This document shows, piece after piece, positions 9,368 to 17,988 of a stretch of DNA of 43,596 bases. Positions within the stretch are counted from its first letter, which is position 1. The number at the start of each line of letters is the position of its first letter. The notes under the pieces were generated by a model, which saw only the letters and a list, made by a program, of their open reading frames with translations, was not told the origin of the DNA and ran no database searches. Where the stretch lies: positions 1 to 43,596 of the forward strand of contig CBCYMK010000030.1 of the NCBI GenBank assembly GCA_965183875.1, written 5' to 3'. This DNA comes from UBA6772 sp965183875 (GTDB taxonomy: Bacteria; Bacteroidota; Bacteroidia; Flavobacteriales; UBA7430). A program made the position numbers and the translations under genes.

Positions 9368-9371
9368 TTAC

Positions 9372-9379
9372 CAAAAGTA
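9372..9379 (-). promoter_or_regulatory. -7 element directly before the redoxin gene
   Basis: Minus strand reads TACTTTTG, exact TAnnTTTG, ending only 4 nt before the ATG at 9367. Transcription would begin at or within a few bases of the start codon. No matching TTG -33 element was found. Confidence 0.4.
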
Positions 9380-9536
9380 CTAAAATTGCATTCTAATTTT
9401 AGAATAGACTCAAACTAATCGGAAAACTATAAACGGCTTAATAAGTACTAGTGAAATGGTAGAAATTAGCGTGCTAAACCTGTGTAAGCTCACAAGAATT
9501 ATATATCTTTAAAAGAATTAAAAAAAAACATAAAAT

Positions 9537-9971
9537 ATGGAAGAAATATTAAATTGGCACTGGTGGATGTACGCCGCAATCTTATTATTCATCATCGAAT
9601 TATTTACCCCTGGATTTATAGTCGCTTGCTTGGGTATAGGCTCTGTTTTTGCTTCTTTAGTCGCCTATTTAGGTTTTGACTTAGACAGCCAACTCATCAG
9701 TTTTGCGATTACTACACTATTAAGTCTATTTATTATTAGACCTATGTTATATCCTAAGGGTGGCGTTTCAGACAAAATTAAAACCAATGACGAGGCATTA
9801 ATAAATCGAAAAGCTAGAGTAACAGAAGAGATTAACTCCCAAACAAATTCTGGTAGAGTATCTATAGACGGAGATGTATGGAGAGCTAAATCGGATGAAA
9901 ACATAGCAGTAAATTCTCAAGTTCAAGTAATATCAATAAATAGTACAATAGTAACCGTAAAAAAAATCTAA
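9537..9971 (+). CDS. NfeD family membrane protein (short form)
   Basis: 144 residues: two or three membrane helices (WWMYAAILLFIIELFTPGFIVACLGIGSVFASL..., then ISFAITTLLSLFIIRPMLYP) followed by a C-terminal OB-fold domain beginning at ALINRKARVTEEI and ending VQVISINSTIVTVKKI. That is the short NfeD type without the ClpP-like protease domain. NfeD proteins pair with SPFH/stomatin proteins in membrane microdomains, and here an SPFH gene begins 1 nt after the stop. The near-consensus TATCTTTA at 9504 could be its promoter. Confidence 0.9.
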   Translation: MEEILNWHWWMYAAILLFIIELFTPGFIVACLGIGSVFASLVAYLGFDLDSQLISFAITTLLSLFIIRPMLYPKGGVSDKIKTNDEALINRKARVTEEINSQTNSGRVSIDGDVWRAKSDENIAVNSQVQVISINSTIVTVKKI

Positions 9972-9972
9972 A

Positions 9973-10956
9973 ATGGCATTAACTATCATTACTGCATTAA
10001 TAGCACTCCTAGCGATTGCATTTGTATTAAAAGGAATTAAAATTGTTCAACAATCAGAAACTATAATTATAGAAAGATTGGGTAAATACCAACAAACTTT
10101 AAAATCTGGTTTAAATATTATACTCCCCTTTATAGACAAGCCACGAGAAATTATATGGCGCTATTCTATTGAGGGACCTTCAGGGAACACTCTAGTTCGT
10201 TATGTTAAAGAAAATAGAATTGACTTGCGTGAGGCAGTATATGACTTCCCAAAACAAAATGTTATTACCAAGGATAATATCGTGACCGAAATAAACGCTT
10301 TAATCTATTTCCAAATTATGGATCCTATTAGAGCAGTTTACGAAATCGCCAACCTTCCACAAGCCATAGAAAAGCTTACACAAACCTCTCTACGTAACGT
10401 TATTGGAGAAATGGATTTAGATGATACATTATCTTCTAGAGACACTATAAACACAAAACTCCAAGAAATTTTAGATGACGCAACCAACAAATGGGGAGTA
10501 AAAGTAAATAGGGTTGAATTACAAGACATTAACCCTCCATTGGATATTAGAGAGGCAATGGAAAAACAAATGCGTGCTGAGCGAGACAAACGTGCTACTA
10601 TACTTGAAGCACAAGGAACAAAGCAAGCACAAATATTAGAAGCACAGGGAAAGAGAGATGCTGACATTAGCATTGCTGAGGGGGAGAAAAAGTCTACTAT
10701 CCTAGTAGCAGAGGGGGATGCATCTGCAAGAATAGCAGTAGCTAATGCTGAAGCTGAAGCTATAAGAGTAGTAACTGCAGCCATTGATAAAACTGGCGAC
10801 CCAGTTAATTACTTAATTGCAATGAAATACCTAGAATCGCTTAAAGACATGACCTCTGGAAAAGACAATAAGGTTGTATATATGCCGTACGAAGCAACAG
10901 GGATATTAAGTTCTGTAGGAGGTATAAAAGATTTATTAGCTACTAAGGCAGTCTAA
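9973..10956 (+). CDS. SPFH/Band 7 protein (stomatin/QmcA-like)
   Basis: 327 residues: one N-terminal membrane helix (IITALIALLAIAFVLKGI), the Band 7 domain starting IKIVQQSETIIIERLGKYQQTL, then a long coiled-coil rich in Ala/Glu with repeated blocks (ILEAQGTKQAQ, ILEAQGKRDA, ISIAEGEKKS, ILVAEGDASA), and a tail GGIKDLLATKAV. Such proteins oligomerise at the membrane and organise lipid or protease complexes. Co-transcribed with the NfeD gene. The stop lies 4 nt from the end of the converging acyltransferase gene. Distinguishing QmcA from other stomatin-like members needs a tree. Confidence 0.92.
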   Translation: MALTIITALIALLAIAFVLKGIKIVQQSETIIIERLGKYQQTLKSGLNIILPFIDKPREIIWRYSIEGPSGNTLVRYVKENRIDLREAVYDFPKQNVITKDNIVTEINALIYFQIMDPIRAVYEIANLPQAIEKLTQTSLRNVIGEMDLDDTLSSRDTINTKLQEILDDATNKWGVKVNRVELQDINPPLDIREAMEKQMRAERDKRATILEAQGTKQAQILEAQGKRDADISIAEGEKKSTILVAEGDASARIAVANAEAEAIRVVTAAIDKTGDPVNYLIAMKYLESLKDMTSGKDNKVVYMPYEATGILSSVGGIKDLLATKAV

Positions 10957-10960
10957 TAGA

Positions 10961-12079
10961 TTATACTTTAAATGGATTGCGCTGAGTCCAATCTTTGGGT
11001 TTTAATAAACTCAAGATTGGACTTGCTGCTTTAATAACCGTTTTACAAGGATGGTATATATACCCGTAGCCCTTATATGGTACAGCACCGATAGTGCTTT
11101 TAAACTCTGATGCTGTTCTACCAAACTTAATTTGACCTAGTTTATGATCGATGGCGTACTTTATTTGCTCATAAAGCATTCTGTTATAGATTTCGTACTG
11201 CTTATTAAACTGATAGTCAATACCAACGAAGTGAGCGTATAGAACACCGTTAGAACTAATTTCTGAAGCAAACCCTAACAGCTTACCTTCTAGATAATAC
11301 CCGTAGATAGATACATTTTCTTTCACCAATTTAAGATCATAAAACACATCCGTATTAAACTTAGCAGCATTGAATTTAGATTTGTAAAAAACATTATCAA
11401 ACAAAGCTTTCATTGCAGTAGATTCCCTTTTTAAATCGGATGGACTTAAATCCCTCTTTTCTAATAGGGCACTTTTCTTTAAAACAGAACGGTATCTTTT
11501 TTTGTATTTGGAGCTTATAGCCTCTAAATAATCGCTAAATGAATTCCAAGACGAAGGGATATGCATTTGCATATCGGGTTCTATAAAAATCTTCTTTATA
11601 TAGGTTTGTACTAAAGGAATAGCTCTGTCGTAAGTTTCTGGTATAAGCACAAACTTAGCCTCTGTTTGTTCATTAATTAAATTTAATAAATGGGGCAAGT
11701 TATCTTGTTTAATAGTAGAGCTACAGTATTTAGAGGAAGCTTCATTTGTTAAAAACACATTACCTAAAAAACCTACTTTTAAATTTATCCTGTTGGCCAG
11801 AAAAACTTTTATCTCGTTAAGGATATTAAAAGAACTATTTCCTGCATTTATATACTCCTTTAGTTTATTCCCATTAATGAGAAATAAATGCGCGTATACC
11901 ATACCAACAACTAGTCCTTGATCTTTTATGAGAATATAAAGAGGTTCAATTTCATTTTCATGTTCGGCTTCTAATATCTGTACACAAGAAGAGGATATGA
12001 AGAAATCTTCATCATCTAATAGTTGATTCCATTCTCCAGTAGGGATATCGGCATAGTGTTTATATAGTGTATACTCCAT
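10961..12079 (-). CDS. GNAT/FemAB-type acyltransferase
   Basis: 372 residues without signal peptide. The central part (SDYLEAISSKYKKRYRSVLKK, then LLGFASEISSNGVLYAHFVGIDY, YEIYNRMLYEQIKYAIDHKLGQIKFGRTASEFK) is typical of the BioF2/FemAB-like GNAT superfamily, in which a peptidoglycan, lipid or amino acid acceptor is acylated. The conserved phrase FGRTASEFKSTIGAVPYKGYGYIYH is often seen near the end of this group. It starts 2 nt after the stop of the membrane metallophosphoesterase, so the two form one unit, and it converges on the SPFH gene. The 3' end carries a long perfect inverted repeat (10985-11023). Acceptor unknown. Confidence 0.72.
   Translation of the reverse strand: MEYTLYKHYADIPTGEWNQLLDDEDFFISSSCVQILEAEHENEIEPLYILIKDQGLVVGMVYAHLFLINGNKLKEYINAGNSSFNILNEIKVFLANRINLKVGFLGNVFLTNEASSKYCSSTIKQDNLPHLLNLINEQTEAKFVLIPETYDRAIPLVQTYIKKIFIEPDMQMHIPSSWNSFSDYLEAISSKYKKRYRSVLKKSALLEKRDLSPSDLKRESTAMKALFDNVFYKSKFNAAKFNTDVFYDLKLVKENVSIYGYYLEGKLLGFASEISSNGVLYAHFVGIDYQFNKQYEIYNRMLYEQIKYAIDHKLGQIKFGRTASEFKSTIGAVPYKGYGYIYHPCKTVIKAASPILSLLKPKDWTQRNPFKV
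10985..11023 (+). repeat. long inverted repeat just past the SPFH stop
   Basis: An 11-nt perfect arm (AGTCCAATCTT) pairs with AAGATTGGACT; inside, GGGTTT and AAACTC continue the stem with one G-U pair and a bulged T, leaving a 4-nt loop. It begins 29 nt after the SPFH stop and lies within the 3' coding end of the converging acyltransferase. No long T-run follows on the plus strand (tgctgcttta), so termination is uncertain; a 3'-end stabiliser is possible. Confidence 0.5.
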
Positions 12080-12081
12080 TA

Positions 12082-13356
12082 TTAAGCTTTAGCAGCATAA
12101 ACGTTAATAATAGTAATTTCTGGATGTATCCCTACTCTACCTGCATATCCTAAATGACCTATACCTCTATTAACATAAAGTTTATGACTTCCTTTAGTGT
12201 GTAATCCAGCCCATTGAGGGTACCTATATTTTGCAGGGCTCCATTTGAAACTACCCAGCTCAATACCAAATTGCATCCCGTGGGTATGACCAGAAAGTTG
12301 TAATTCTATAGGGAAAGATTGTTTTCTTACTTCTGCATCCCAATGAGAAGGATCGTGAGAAAGTAATATTGAAGTATTATTTATATCTAAGCCAGCGATA
12401 GATTTTTGAAAATCACCGTATTTTGAAAAGCCTCCAGCACCCCAATTTTCTACTCCAACCAGATTAAAAGTAGAACCTTCTATTTCTATGGTTCTATGTT
12501 CATTTAGAAGTAAATCGAAACCTATTTGCTTATGTATATTATGGAAATTAGTAAGGTTAGATTCCCATTTTTCAAGGCCAGCATCTGTGCGTTTGTCAAT
12601 TCCTAGATAATCGCCATAATCGTGATTCCCCATAATAGAGAACTTTCCATGTTTGGCTTTTATATTTACTAAATGTGGAATGAATTCATCGGCTTCCCAG
12701 TAATTATTATTTACTAAGTCTCCAGTAAAAACAACTATATCAGCTTCTTCTTGATTTATTAATTCTACAATATCTTCTACGGGTGCAGTACTAGTAAAGC
12801 TACCTAAGTGAAAATCTGATATTTGAATAATTTTAAGTCCATTTAAATTTTCTGGCCATTTATCAAGCGCAATTTTAACTCTATGTTTTTTATAATTAAA
12901 ACGTCCTATTATAATTCCCCAAGACATGATTCCAAAAAATAAGGAACCCGTTAAAAAGCTAAGGTTTTTCAAGAAACTAGACCTACTAATTTTCGTAGAT
13001 TCGGAATCTATAACTGGAGTAGATTGAAACAGAGAAAATATCCACTTAAATATCCTCAGTAAGTCGTCTAGTAATAAAGGAAAGCAAGCTAGAATTTTGG
13101 CAATGTAAAAACTGATTACAAAAGCGCGTACTACAATTAAGTATTTAGGAGCATCAGTACTTTGATAACTACTAATAGTGTACACCAAAAGAGAAATTAC
13201 AATAAGCGAAGTAAGCCAATATAACCACCTAAGCGCTGGCATATCTTTTACAGAGAATAGAAAATTATTCTTAAAAGCTTGCCAGAAGTAGAAATCTACA
13301 GCAATAAAAAATACACAGAAAGGAATGAGGTTGTATAGAATCTTGTTCATGGTCAT
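12082..13356 (-). CDS. membrane-anchored metallophosphoesterase
   Basis: 424 residues. The first ~160 hold about four membrane helices (LIPFCVFFIAVDFYFW; WLYWLTSLIVISLLVYTI; VVRAFVISFYIAKILACFPLLL; LTGSLFFGIMSWGIIIG). The rest is a calcineurin-type phosphoesterase with all metal motifs: QISDFHLGS, FTGDLVNN, IMGNHDYGD, LLSHDPSHWD and LSGHTHGMQFG, plus the late YVNRGIGHLG. This layout is that of YkuE/YaeI-like enzymes, some of which cleave UDP-diacylglucosamine in lipid A synthesis (LpxG), but substrate cannot be assigned here. The start could be Met1 or Met3. The acyltransferase follows at 2 nt. Confidence 0.88.
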   Translation of the reverse strand: MTMNKILYNLIPFCVFFIAVDFYFWQAFKNNFLFSVKDMPALRWLYWLTSLIVISLLVYTISSYQSTDAPKYLIVVRAFVISFYIAKILACFPLLLDDLLRIFKWIFSLFQSTPVIDSESTKISRSSFLKNLSFLTGSLFFGIMSWGIIIGRFNYKKHRVKIALDKWPENLNGLKIIQISDFHLGSFTSTAPVEDIVELINQEEADIVVFTGDLVNNNYWEADEFIPHLVNIKAKHGKFSIMGNHDYGDYLGIDKRTDAGLEKWESNLTNFHNIHKQIGFDLLLNEHRTIEIEGSTFNLVGVENWGAGGFSKYGDFQKSIAGLDINNTSILLSHDPSHWDAEVRKQSFPIELQLSGHTHGMQFGIELGSFKWSPAKYRYPQWAGLHTKGSHKLYVNRGIGHLGYAGRVGIHPEITIINVYAAKA

Positions 13357-13447
13357 AAATAAAGTATAAAAATAAGTTCTTTTATCTACTAAGCCAAATA
13401 CATAACCTAAACTAACTGTTATAGTTTGTTAAGAAAAATTAGGTCAA

Positions 13448-13479
13448 AAAAAACACCCACTAATTAGTGGGTGTTTTTT
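13448..13479. terminator. bidirectional intrinsic terminator
   Basis: Perfect palindrome CACCCACTAATTAGTGGGTG at 13454-13473 flanked by A6-8 on the left and T6 on the right, so it can end transcription on either strand. It sits 19 nt beyond the stop of the DEAD-box helicase gene, before the metallophosphoesterase. Confidence 0.85.
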
Positions 13480-13497
13480 GTATATATATGATCGTAA

Positions 13498-15258
13498 TTA
13501 TCTTCTACGGTCTCTTCTATTACCTCCAGATCCTGAACTTCTATCTCTAGAACCTCTATCTCCTCTAGGACCAGAACCTCTTCTGTCTCCACCGCCGCGA
13601 GAATCTCTTCTTCCGCCGCCACCGCCACCACTACGGCGACGATCTCTACCTCCACCACCTCTACGGTCTGGAGAAGATTTGGTGATTTCTAAACTTACTT
13701 GTCTGTCTCCAACACTAAAACCTTCGAAGGCAGCGAATACGCTTTCAACTTTAGTTTTAGATACGTTAAAGAAAGAGAATGCTGCTTTTACATCAACTCC
13801 ACCAAAGTCATCGTTTGAAAGAGAAGTTTTATCTCTTAATAAGTCTTTTAGTGTAGCCCAGTCGAAACCATCTTTCTCTCCAATATTTATGAAGATACGT
13901 TCAGAGTTACTATTTCTCTCTCTACCACTTCCAGAAGCATTTAAATCTTGTGCATCTTTATAGAAGTTTAAGATTTTAGCAGAGCTAAGAGCAATAAACT
14001 TTTCTAAAACTTCCGTCGCAGTCATTTGCTCAGCAAGTTCGTGTATAGCTTCAGTAAAAGGTTTTAATGCTTGAGCGTTTACCTTTGCATTAACAAGCTT
14101 CTCCATAGATTGGAAAACCATCGCTTTCATCACTTCTTCACCAGAAGGGATCATTTTACGGTCAATCTTACGATTGATAGTTCTCTCAATTTGAGTTAAT
14201 TTAAACTTATCTCTACCCCCTACAAGCGCTACAGAAGTACCTTCTTTTCCGGCACGACCTGTTCTACCAGAACGGTGAGTATAAACCTCAACATCATCTG
14301 GTAATTGGTAGTGAATTACGTGTGTAATTTCATCTACATCAATACCACGCGAAGCAACATCAGTAGCAACAAGAATAGTAATATTCTTTGTTTTAAACTG
14401 CTTCATTACACCGTCTCTTTGTACCTGAGACATATCACCGTGTAAACCACCGGTATTATAACCATCTGCTTGTAAGCGTTCAGCAACACTTTGAGTTTCC
14501 GCACGAGTACGACAGAAAATAATGGCGTATATACTAGGACAAGAATCTACTAAACGTCTAAGAGTTTTGTAACGATCTCTGTTATCTATTAAATAGTAAT
14601 TATGCTCTACTGTAGAAGCAGCTTGATTCTTAGTACCACATGTAACCTCAATTGGGTTGTTCATATAGTTAGAAGCAATTTTAGCAACTGTTTTAGGCAT
14701 GGTAGCAGAATACAACCAAGTATTTCTGTCTTTAGATGCCGTTTCTAAAATTTCATCAATTGCATCTTGGAATCCCATATTAAGCATTTCATCTGCCTCA
14801 TCGAGTACCAAATAGTCAATCTTACTTAAATTAACCAATCTACGGTTAATCATATCTTGTAAACGACCAGGAGTAGCAACAATTACTTGTGCCCCTCTTT
14901 TAAGGTTTCTAGCCTGATCCATAATACTAGCACCACCATAAACAGCAACTACATTCGTTTTCTTAAAACGTGCATAATTGTTAAGGTCGCTAGCAATTTG
15001 AATACAAAGTTCACGTGTAGGCGCTAAAACTAAAGCCTGAGTGTCTCTGTTATTATTGTCAACTTTTTGAATAAGTGGCAAACCAAAAGAAGCGGTTTTA
15101 CCAGTACCCGTTTGAGCTAAAGCTACCAAGTCGGTATCTTCGTTTAATACTATTGGGATACATTTTTCTTGTACAGGAGATGGTTTTTCAAAACCTAAAT
15201 GGTCAACGGCTTGAACTATAACATCTTCTAGTCCAAGGTCAAGGAAATTCTGATTCAT
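13498..15258 (-). CDS. deaD: DEAD-box ATP-dependent RNA helicase (DeaD/CsdA-like) with RGG tail
   Basis: 586 residues. ATP-dependent RNA unwinding in ribosome assembly and cold adaptation. Helicase motifs in order: Q motif (LGFEKPSPVQEKCIP), Walker A AQTGTGKT at 48-55, PTRELCIQ, D153-E-A-D156, YSATMPK, IIFCRTRAE, DVASRGIDV and HRSGRTGRAG. After the core comes a DbpA-type RNA-binding domain (RIFINIGEKDGFDW... to FAAFEGFSVGDRQVSLEI, about residues 455-527), then a disordered Arg/Gly/Asp/Ser tail from about residue 530 with RGG and RR units. The tail makes misleading open frames on both strands. A terminator follows the stop, and a long, structured-looking leader precedes the start. Confidence 0.95.
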   Translation of the reverse strand: MNQNFLDLGLEDVIVQAVDHLGFEKPSPVQEKCIPIVLNEDTDLVALAQTGTGKTASFGLPLIQKVDNNNRDTQALVLAPTRELCIQIASDLNNYARFKKTNVVAVYGGASIMDQARNLKRGAQVIVATPGRLQDMINRRLVNLSKIDYLVLDEADEMLNMGFQDAIDEILETASKDRNTWLYSATMPKTVAKIASNYMNNPIEVTCGTKNQAASTVEHNYYLIDNRDRYKTLRRLVDSCPSIYAIIFCRTRAETQSVAERLQADGYNTGGLHGDMSQVQRDGVMKQFKTKNITILVATDVASRGIDVDEITHVIHYQLPDDVEVYTHRSGRTGRAGKEGTSVALVGGRDKFKLTQIERTINRKIDRKMIPSGEEVMKAMVFQSMEKLVNAKVNAQALKPFTEAIHELAEQMTATEVLEKFIALSSAKILNFYKDAQDLNASGSGRERNSNSERIFINIGEKDGFDWATLKDLLRDKTSLSNDDFGGVDVKAAFSFFNVSKTKVESVFAAFEGFSVGDRQVSLEITKSSPDRRGGGGRDRRRSGGGGGGRRDSRGGGDRRGSGPRGDRGSRDRSSGSGGNRRDRRR

Positions 15259-15514
15259 ATCGTCAGATTGTTAGTTAATAAATAACTAATACTCAACCTT
15301 TTCGACGAAGCCCAACTGAGCTTACTAATAGAGCATTAGCGCGGCGCGAAATTAAACTATTTTTCTTAACGAAGTACTATAATCAATTAATAATTCTAAA
15401 AATGTATACTATACTAAGTATTTACACGCTTTGAGGCACAATTTACTAGAGCAAATTAAATATAAACAGTTACAGATTGTAAATTTAACAGATCAGTTAT
15501 ATACCAGCTTATTA

Positions 15515-15522
15515 TAAATTTG
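15515..15522 (+). promoter_or_regulatory. upstream TAnnTTTG element
   Basis: Exact match TAAATTTG, but 160 nt before the next start codon on this strand; could be a second promoter for the ThiF-type gene or a chance match. Confidence 0.25.
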
Positions 15523-15656
15523 CGAAAAAAACAGAAATACAATTATGTACTTGGCTACAATCTATTATTAAAGAGAATTAAGAAAGGTACCCTCCAAAAC
15601 CAGATTAATTAGAATATATTCTAAAATAAGAAATGGAATTATTAGCATCATTTTTA

Positions 15657-15664
15657 TAGTTTTG
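15657..15664 (+). promoter_or_regulatory. -7 element before the ThiF/MoeB-rhodanese gene
   Basis: Exact TAGTTTTG (TAnnTTTG), 18 nt before the ATG at 15683. This supports the ATG over the in-frame TTG at 15662, which would lie inside the promoter element. Confidence 0.45.
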
Positions 15665-15682
15665 CAGAAAGGATTTAAATCT

Positions 15683-16783
15683 ATGAGTTTAAGTAAATCA
15701 GAGCTTTCTAGGTACAGTAGACACATTAAGCTTAAAGAAGTTGGTATAGCGGGACAAGAGAAACTAAAAGCAGCTAAAATACTAGTGATAGGTGCTGGTG
15801 GTTTAGGCTGCCCAGTATTGCAATACCTTACTGCAGCAGGAGTAGGAACCATTGGAATTATCGATGGAGATACTATTGAAGAAAGCAATTTGCAAAGGCA
15901 AGTTTTATTTGCCCAAGCAGATCTAAAATTACCAAAAGCAAAAACTGCTGCACTTAAACTAAAAGCACAGAACCCAAACGTCAATTTTAAGGTTGCTAAT
16001 ACCGCTTTAACTAAAGAAAATGCACTTTCACTAATAGAGCCATTCGACATAATTGTTGATTGTACCGACAACTTTCCTACGCGCTATTTAATTAATGACG
16101 CTTGTATACTTTCAAATAAGCCTTTGGTTTTTGGTGCGATTCACCAATTCGATGGACAAGTATCAGTATTTAATTTTGAGCAAGGACCTAGCTACCGCTG
16201 TCTTTTCCCGAGGCACCTACAGAAAGTAAAAACTGTTCTGAAGCTGGAGTATTGGGAGTATTACCAGGAATTATTGGTACTATACAAGCCAACGAAACAC
16301 TAAAAATTGTATTAGAGATTGGCGATGTACTATCAGGGAAGATGCTCAATATCAATTCTTTAAATTACCAAACTTCTATTTTTAGAATTTGAAAAAACAG
16401 ATGCAGTTAATATTTCTATTCTAAGTACATACAATAATGAATGTACTGTTTCTAGTGAATCTATTGAAGACAGTATAGATGCACTTAGTTTAAATGAGAT
16501 GCGTAAAACTAAGCCACATTTAAACATATTAGATGTTCGAGAATATTTTGAATGGGATATCTGCCATATTCAAGGGGCATCTAATATACCTATGAACTTA
16601 ATAGATGAGTGTATAGATGAAATCTCAAAAACAATTCCTACAGTAGTTGTATGTCACCACGGAGTAAGGAGTATGAACGTGATAGACTACTTAAAAACAA
16701 AAGGCTACACCAATCTAATTAACTTAGAAGGTGGTATTCATGCCTGGGCTACTGAGGTAGATAAAGAAATGGCTGTATATTAA
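15683..16783 (+). pseudogene. MoeB/ThiF adenylyltransferase fused to rhodanese, two frame breaks
   Basis: An E1-like enzyme that would adenylate the C-terminus of a sulfur-carrier protein (MoaD/ThiS type), fused to a rhodanese domain that supplies sulfur, as in MoeZ/MOCS3. Part 1 is in frame to about 16207: SRYSRHIKL, the nucleotide site GAGGLG at residues 38-43, GDTIEESNLQRQ and DCTDNFPTRYLIND. Near 16203-16210 (run ttttccc) one base is missing: the other frame continues PEAPTESKNC, EAGVLGVLPGIIG, QANETLKIVLEIG. Near 16377-16385 (run ttttt) one extra base returns the frame to EFEKTDAVN and then the rhodanese LDVREYFEWDICHIQGASN with active-site loop VVCHHGVRS and GGIHAWA. Both breaks are in homopolymers, so sequencing error is as likely as decay. 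If corrected, the gene is full length (about 366 residues). Confidence 0.85.
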
Positions 16784-16793
16784 AAAGCCATTT
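16767..16793. terminator. weak hairpin at converging stops
   Basis: AAATGGCT pairs with AGCCATTT (8 bp, 11-nt loop) across the overlapping stop codons of the rhodanese fusion and the LRR gene. The following T/A stretch is short, so a terminator role is tentative. Confidence 0.35.
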
Positions 16794-17625
16794 TAAGGAT
16801 ACGTCTATTAACGTTTTGTCCACTTTCATTAATCGCTTCTATATAATAAACCCCACTCTTAAATGTAGTTATATCTATAGATGTGGAATTAGTCGCTGAG
16901 TACATTAATCGACCAGAAAGATCGTAAACATTCAAGTCTCTTAATTTTTCTGAGAAATTTATTTGACCTCTTGTAGGGATAGGGAATAGTGAAAATGAAT
17001 TCTGCGGTTCATCGAGCCCTACAGTACTACAAGTGGTGCTAAAGTAATGCTGAGGGTCAATATTTAAATAATTCTCTACTGCCCATAAACTATCACTTAC
17101 AAGTATACATTCTAAACTTGGGTTTCCTGCTGTATACAAACCACTACTAATAGAATTGGTATTGTTGGCTATATTTAAAGAACTTAAATTATTGTCTTCG
17201 CATTGTACAACTACCATATTAGGATTAGCACTAAAATCTAAGGATGTTAGATTATTATTATGGCCTGTAAATATTGTAAGCGCTGAGTTATTACTTAAAT
17301 CAATTTCTGAAATACTATTGTGATGAAAACTTAAAATACTTAAAGCTGTATTTTGACTTAAGTCAATTTCTGTAACGTAATTCAAATTAAACGACAAGAG
17401 TTCAATTGCTGAGAAATCTTCTATTCCTGTTAAATCTGAAATACCTAAACCAATTATAGTTAAAGAAGTAAGCTCGTTAATAGAGCTTGTTAAAACGGAA
17501 TCGTCTAGAACGGTATCGTAACCTTGGTTAATTAATGACTGTTCAAAATTATCATCAGGTATAAAAGTCATTTGCGCAAAACTGAAAAACGGAAGAAATA
17601 GGAAAACAATAAACAACTGTTTCAT
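16780..17625 (-). CDS. secreted leucine-rich repeat protein with T9SS type A sorting domain
   Basis: 281 residues. Signal peptide MKQLFIVFLFLPFFSFAQ, then the flavobacterial LRR-protein opening FIPDDNFEQSLINQGYD and about five to six short repeats of the kind LTSLDFSANPN / LSSLNIANN / ISEIDLSNNSAL (roughly residues 50-160). The last ~75 residues form the C-terminal sorting domain used by the type IX system: FSLFPIPTRGQINF, LNVYDLSGRLMYS, FKSGVYYIEAI, RRILK. The protein is therefore expected to cross the outer membrane and be attached to the surface or released. Binding partner unknown. Its stop overlaps that of the converging ThiF-rhodanese gene by 4 nt. Confidence 0.88.
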   Translation of the reverse strand: MKQLFIVFLFLPFFSFAQMTFIPDDNFEQSLINQGYDTVLDDSVLTSSINELTSLTIIGLGISDLTGIEDFSAIELLSFNLNYVTEIDLSQNTALSILSFHHNSISEIDLSNNSALTIFTGHNNNLTSLDFSANPNMVVVQCEDNNLSSLNIANNTNSISSGLYTAGNPSLECILVSDSLWAVENYLNIDPQHYFSTTCSTVGLDEPQNSFSLFPIPTRGQINFSEKLRDLNVYDLSGRLMYSATNSTSIDITTFKSGVYYIEAINESGQNVNRRILKMAF

Positions 17626-17703
17626 AGTATGTTATATCTAGTTTTAGATGAATATCATCAAAAATAATTCCAAAATCAGATTCATAATTATACAAACTAT
17701 ACG

Positions 17704-17988
17704 CTATAAATTCACAAATGACTTTAAACCTTCTATATACTCTTCAAAGGCAGCCCTACCCTTTTTACTTATAGTACAAGTAGTAAGCGGGTAATTGTCG
17801 CGAAATGACTTCTCTACACTAATGTACTTTACCTCTTTTAGCTTTTTTAATTGCACACTTAAATTTCCCTTAGAAGCTTTTGTTTTTTCTAAGAGAAAAT
17901 TAAATTCACATTCCTTATTAGCCATCAGCAAAGAAATAATTGCCAATCGCAACTCGGAGTGCAATATGGGATTTAGTTTTTTGAACAT
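17704..17988 (-). CDS. small winged-helix transcriptional regulator
   Basis: 94 residues that make up one winged helix-turn-helix: LHSELRLAIISLLMANKECEF (helix 1), FLLEKTKASKGNLSVQLKKLKE (recognition region), then the wing VEKSFRDNYPLTTCTISKKG and helix FEEYIEGLKS. This matches the HTH_34/ArsR-like group, which often represses its own operon. It is coupled to the membrane protein gene upstream by a TAATG stop-start overlap. It probably regulates that unit in response to a membrane or envelope cue, but no ligand site is visible. Confidence 0.82.
   Translation of the reverse strand: MFKKLNPILHSELRLAIISLLMANKECEFNFLLEKTKASKGNLSVQLKKLKEVKYISVEKSFRDNYPLTTCTISKKGRAAFEEYIEGLKSFVNL

Larger units (their letters stand above)
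15259..15682. other. 424-nt divergent intergenic region between deaD and moeB/thiF-rhodanese
   Basis: No credible gene here. It holds the 5' side of deaD (minus) and of the ThiF-type gene (plus). A G+C-only block GCGCGGCGCG at 15339-15348 stands out in otherwise AT-rich DNA, about 80 nt upstream of the deaD ATG. Two exact TAnnTTTG elements face the plus strand (15515-15522 and 15657-15664). For deaD only a 7/8 match is seen (TTAATTTG, minus strand, 15452-15459), which would give a leader of nearly 200 nt. A long leader would fit the cold-regulated helicase class, but that is inference. Confidence 0.5.

Noticed and set aside
13478..13963. Proline-rich plus-strand frame and Val/Glu-rich minus-strand frame around the deaD 3' end
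   Set aside because: Both are shadows of the Arg/Gly repeat tail of the helicase in other frames.
15568..16071. 167-residue minus-strand frame opposite the ThiF domain
   Set aside because: The sense strand holds a clear E1-like enzyme; the antisense protein has no recognisable features.
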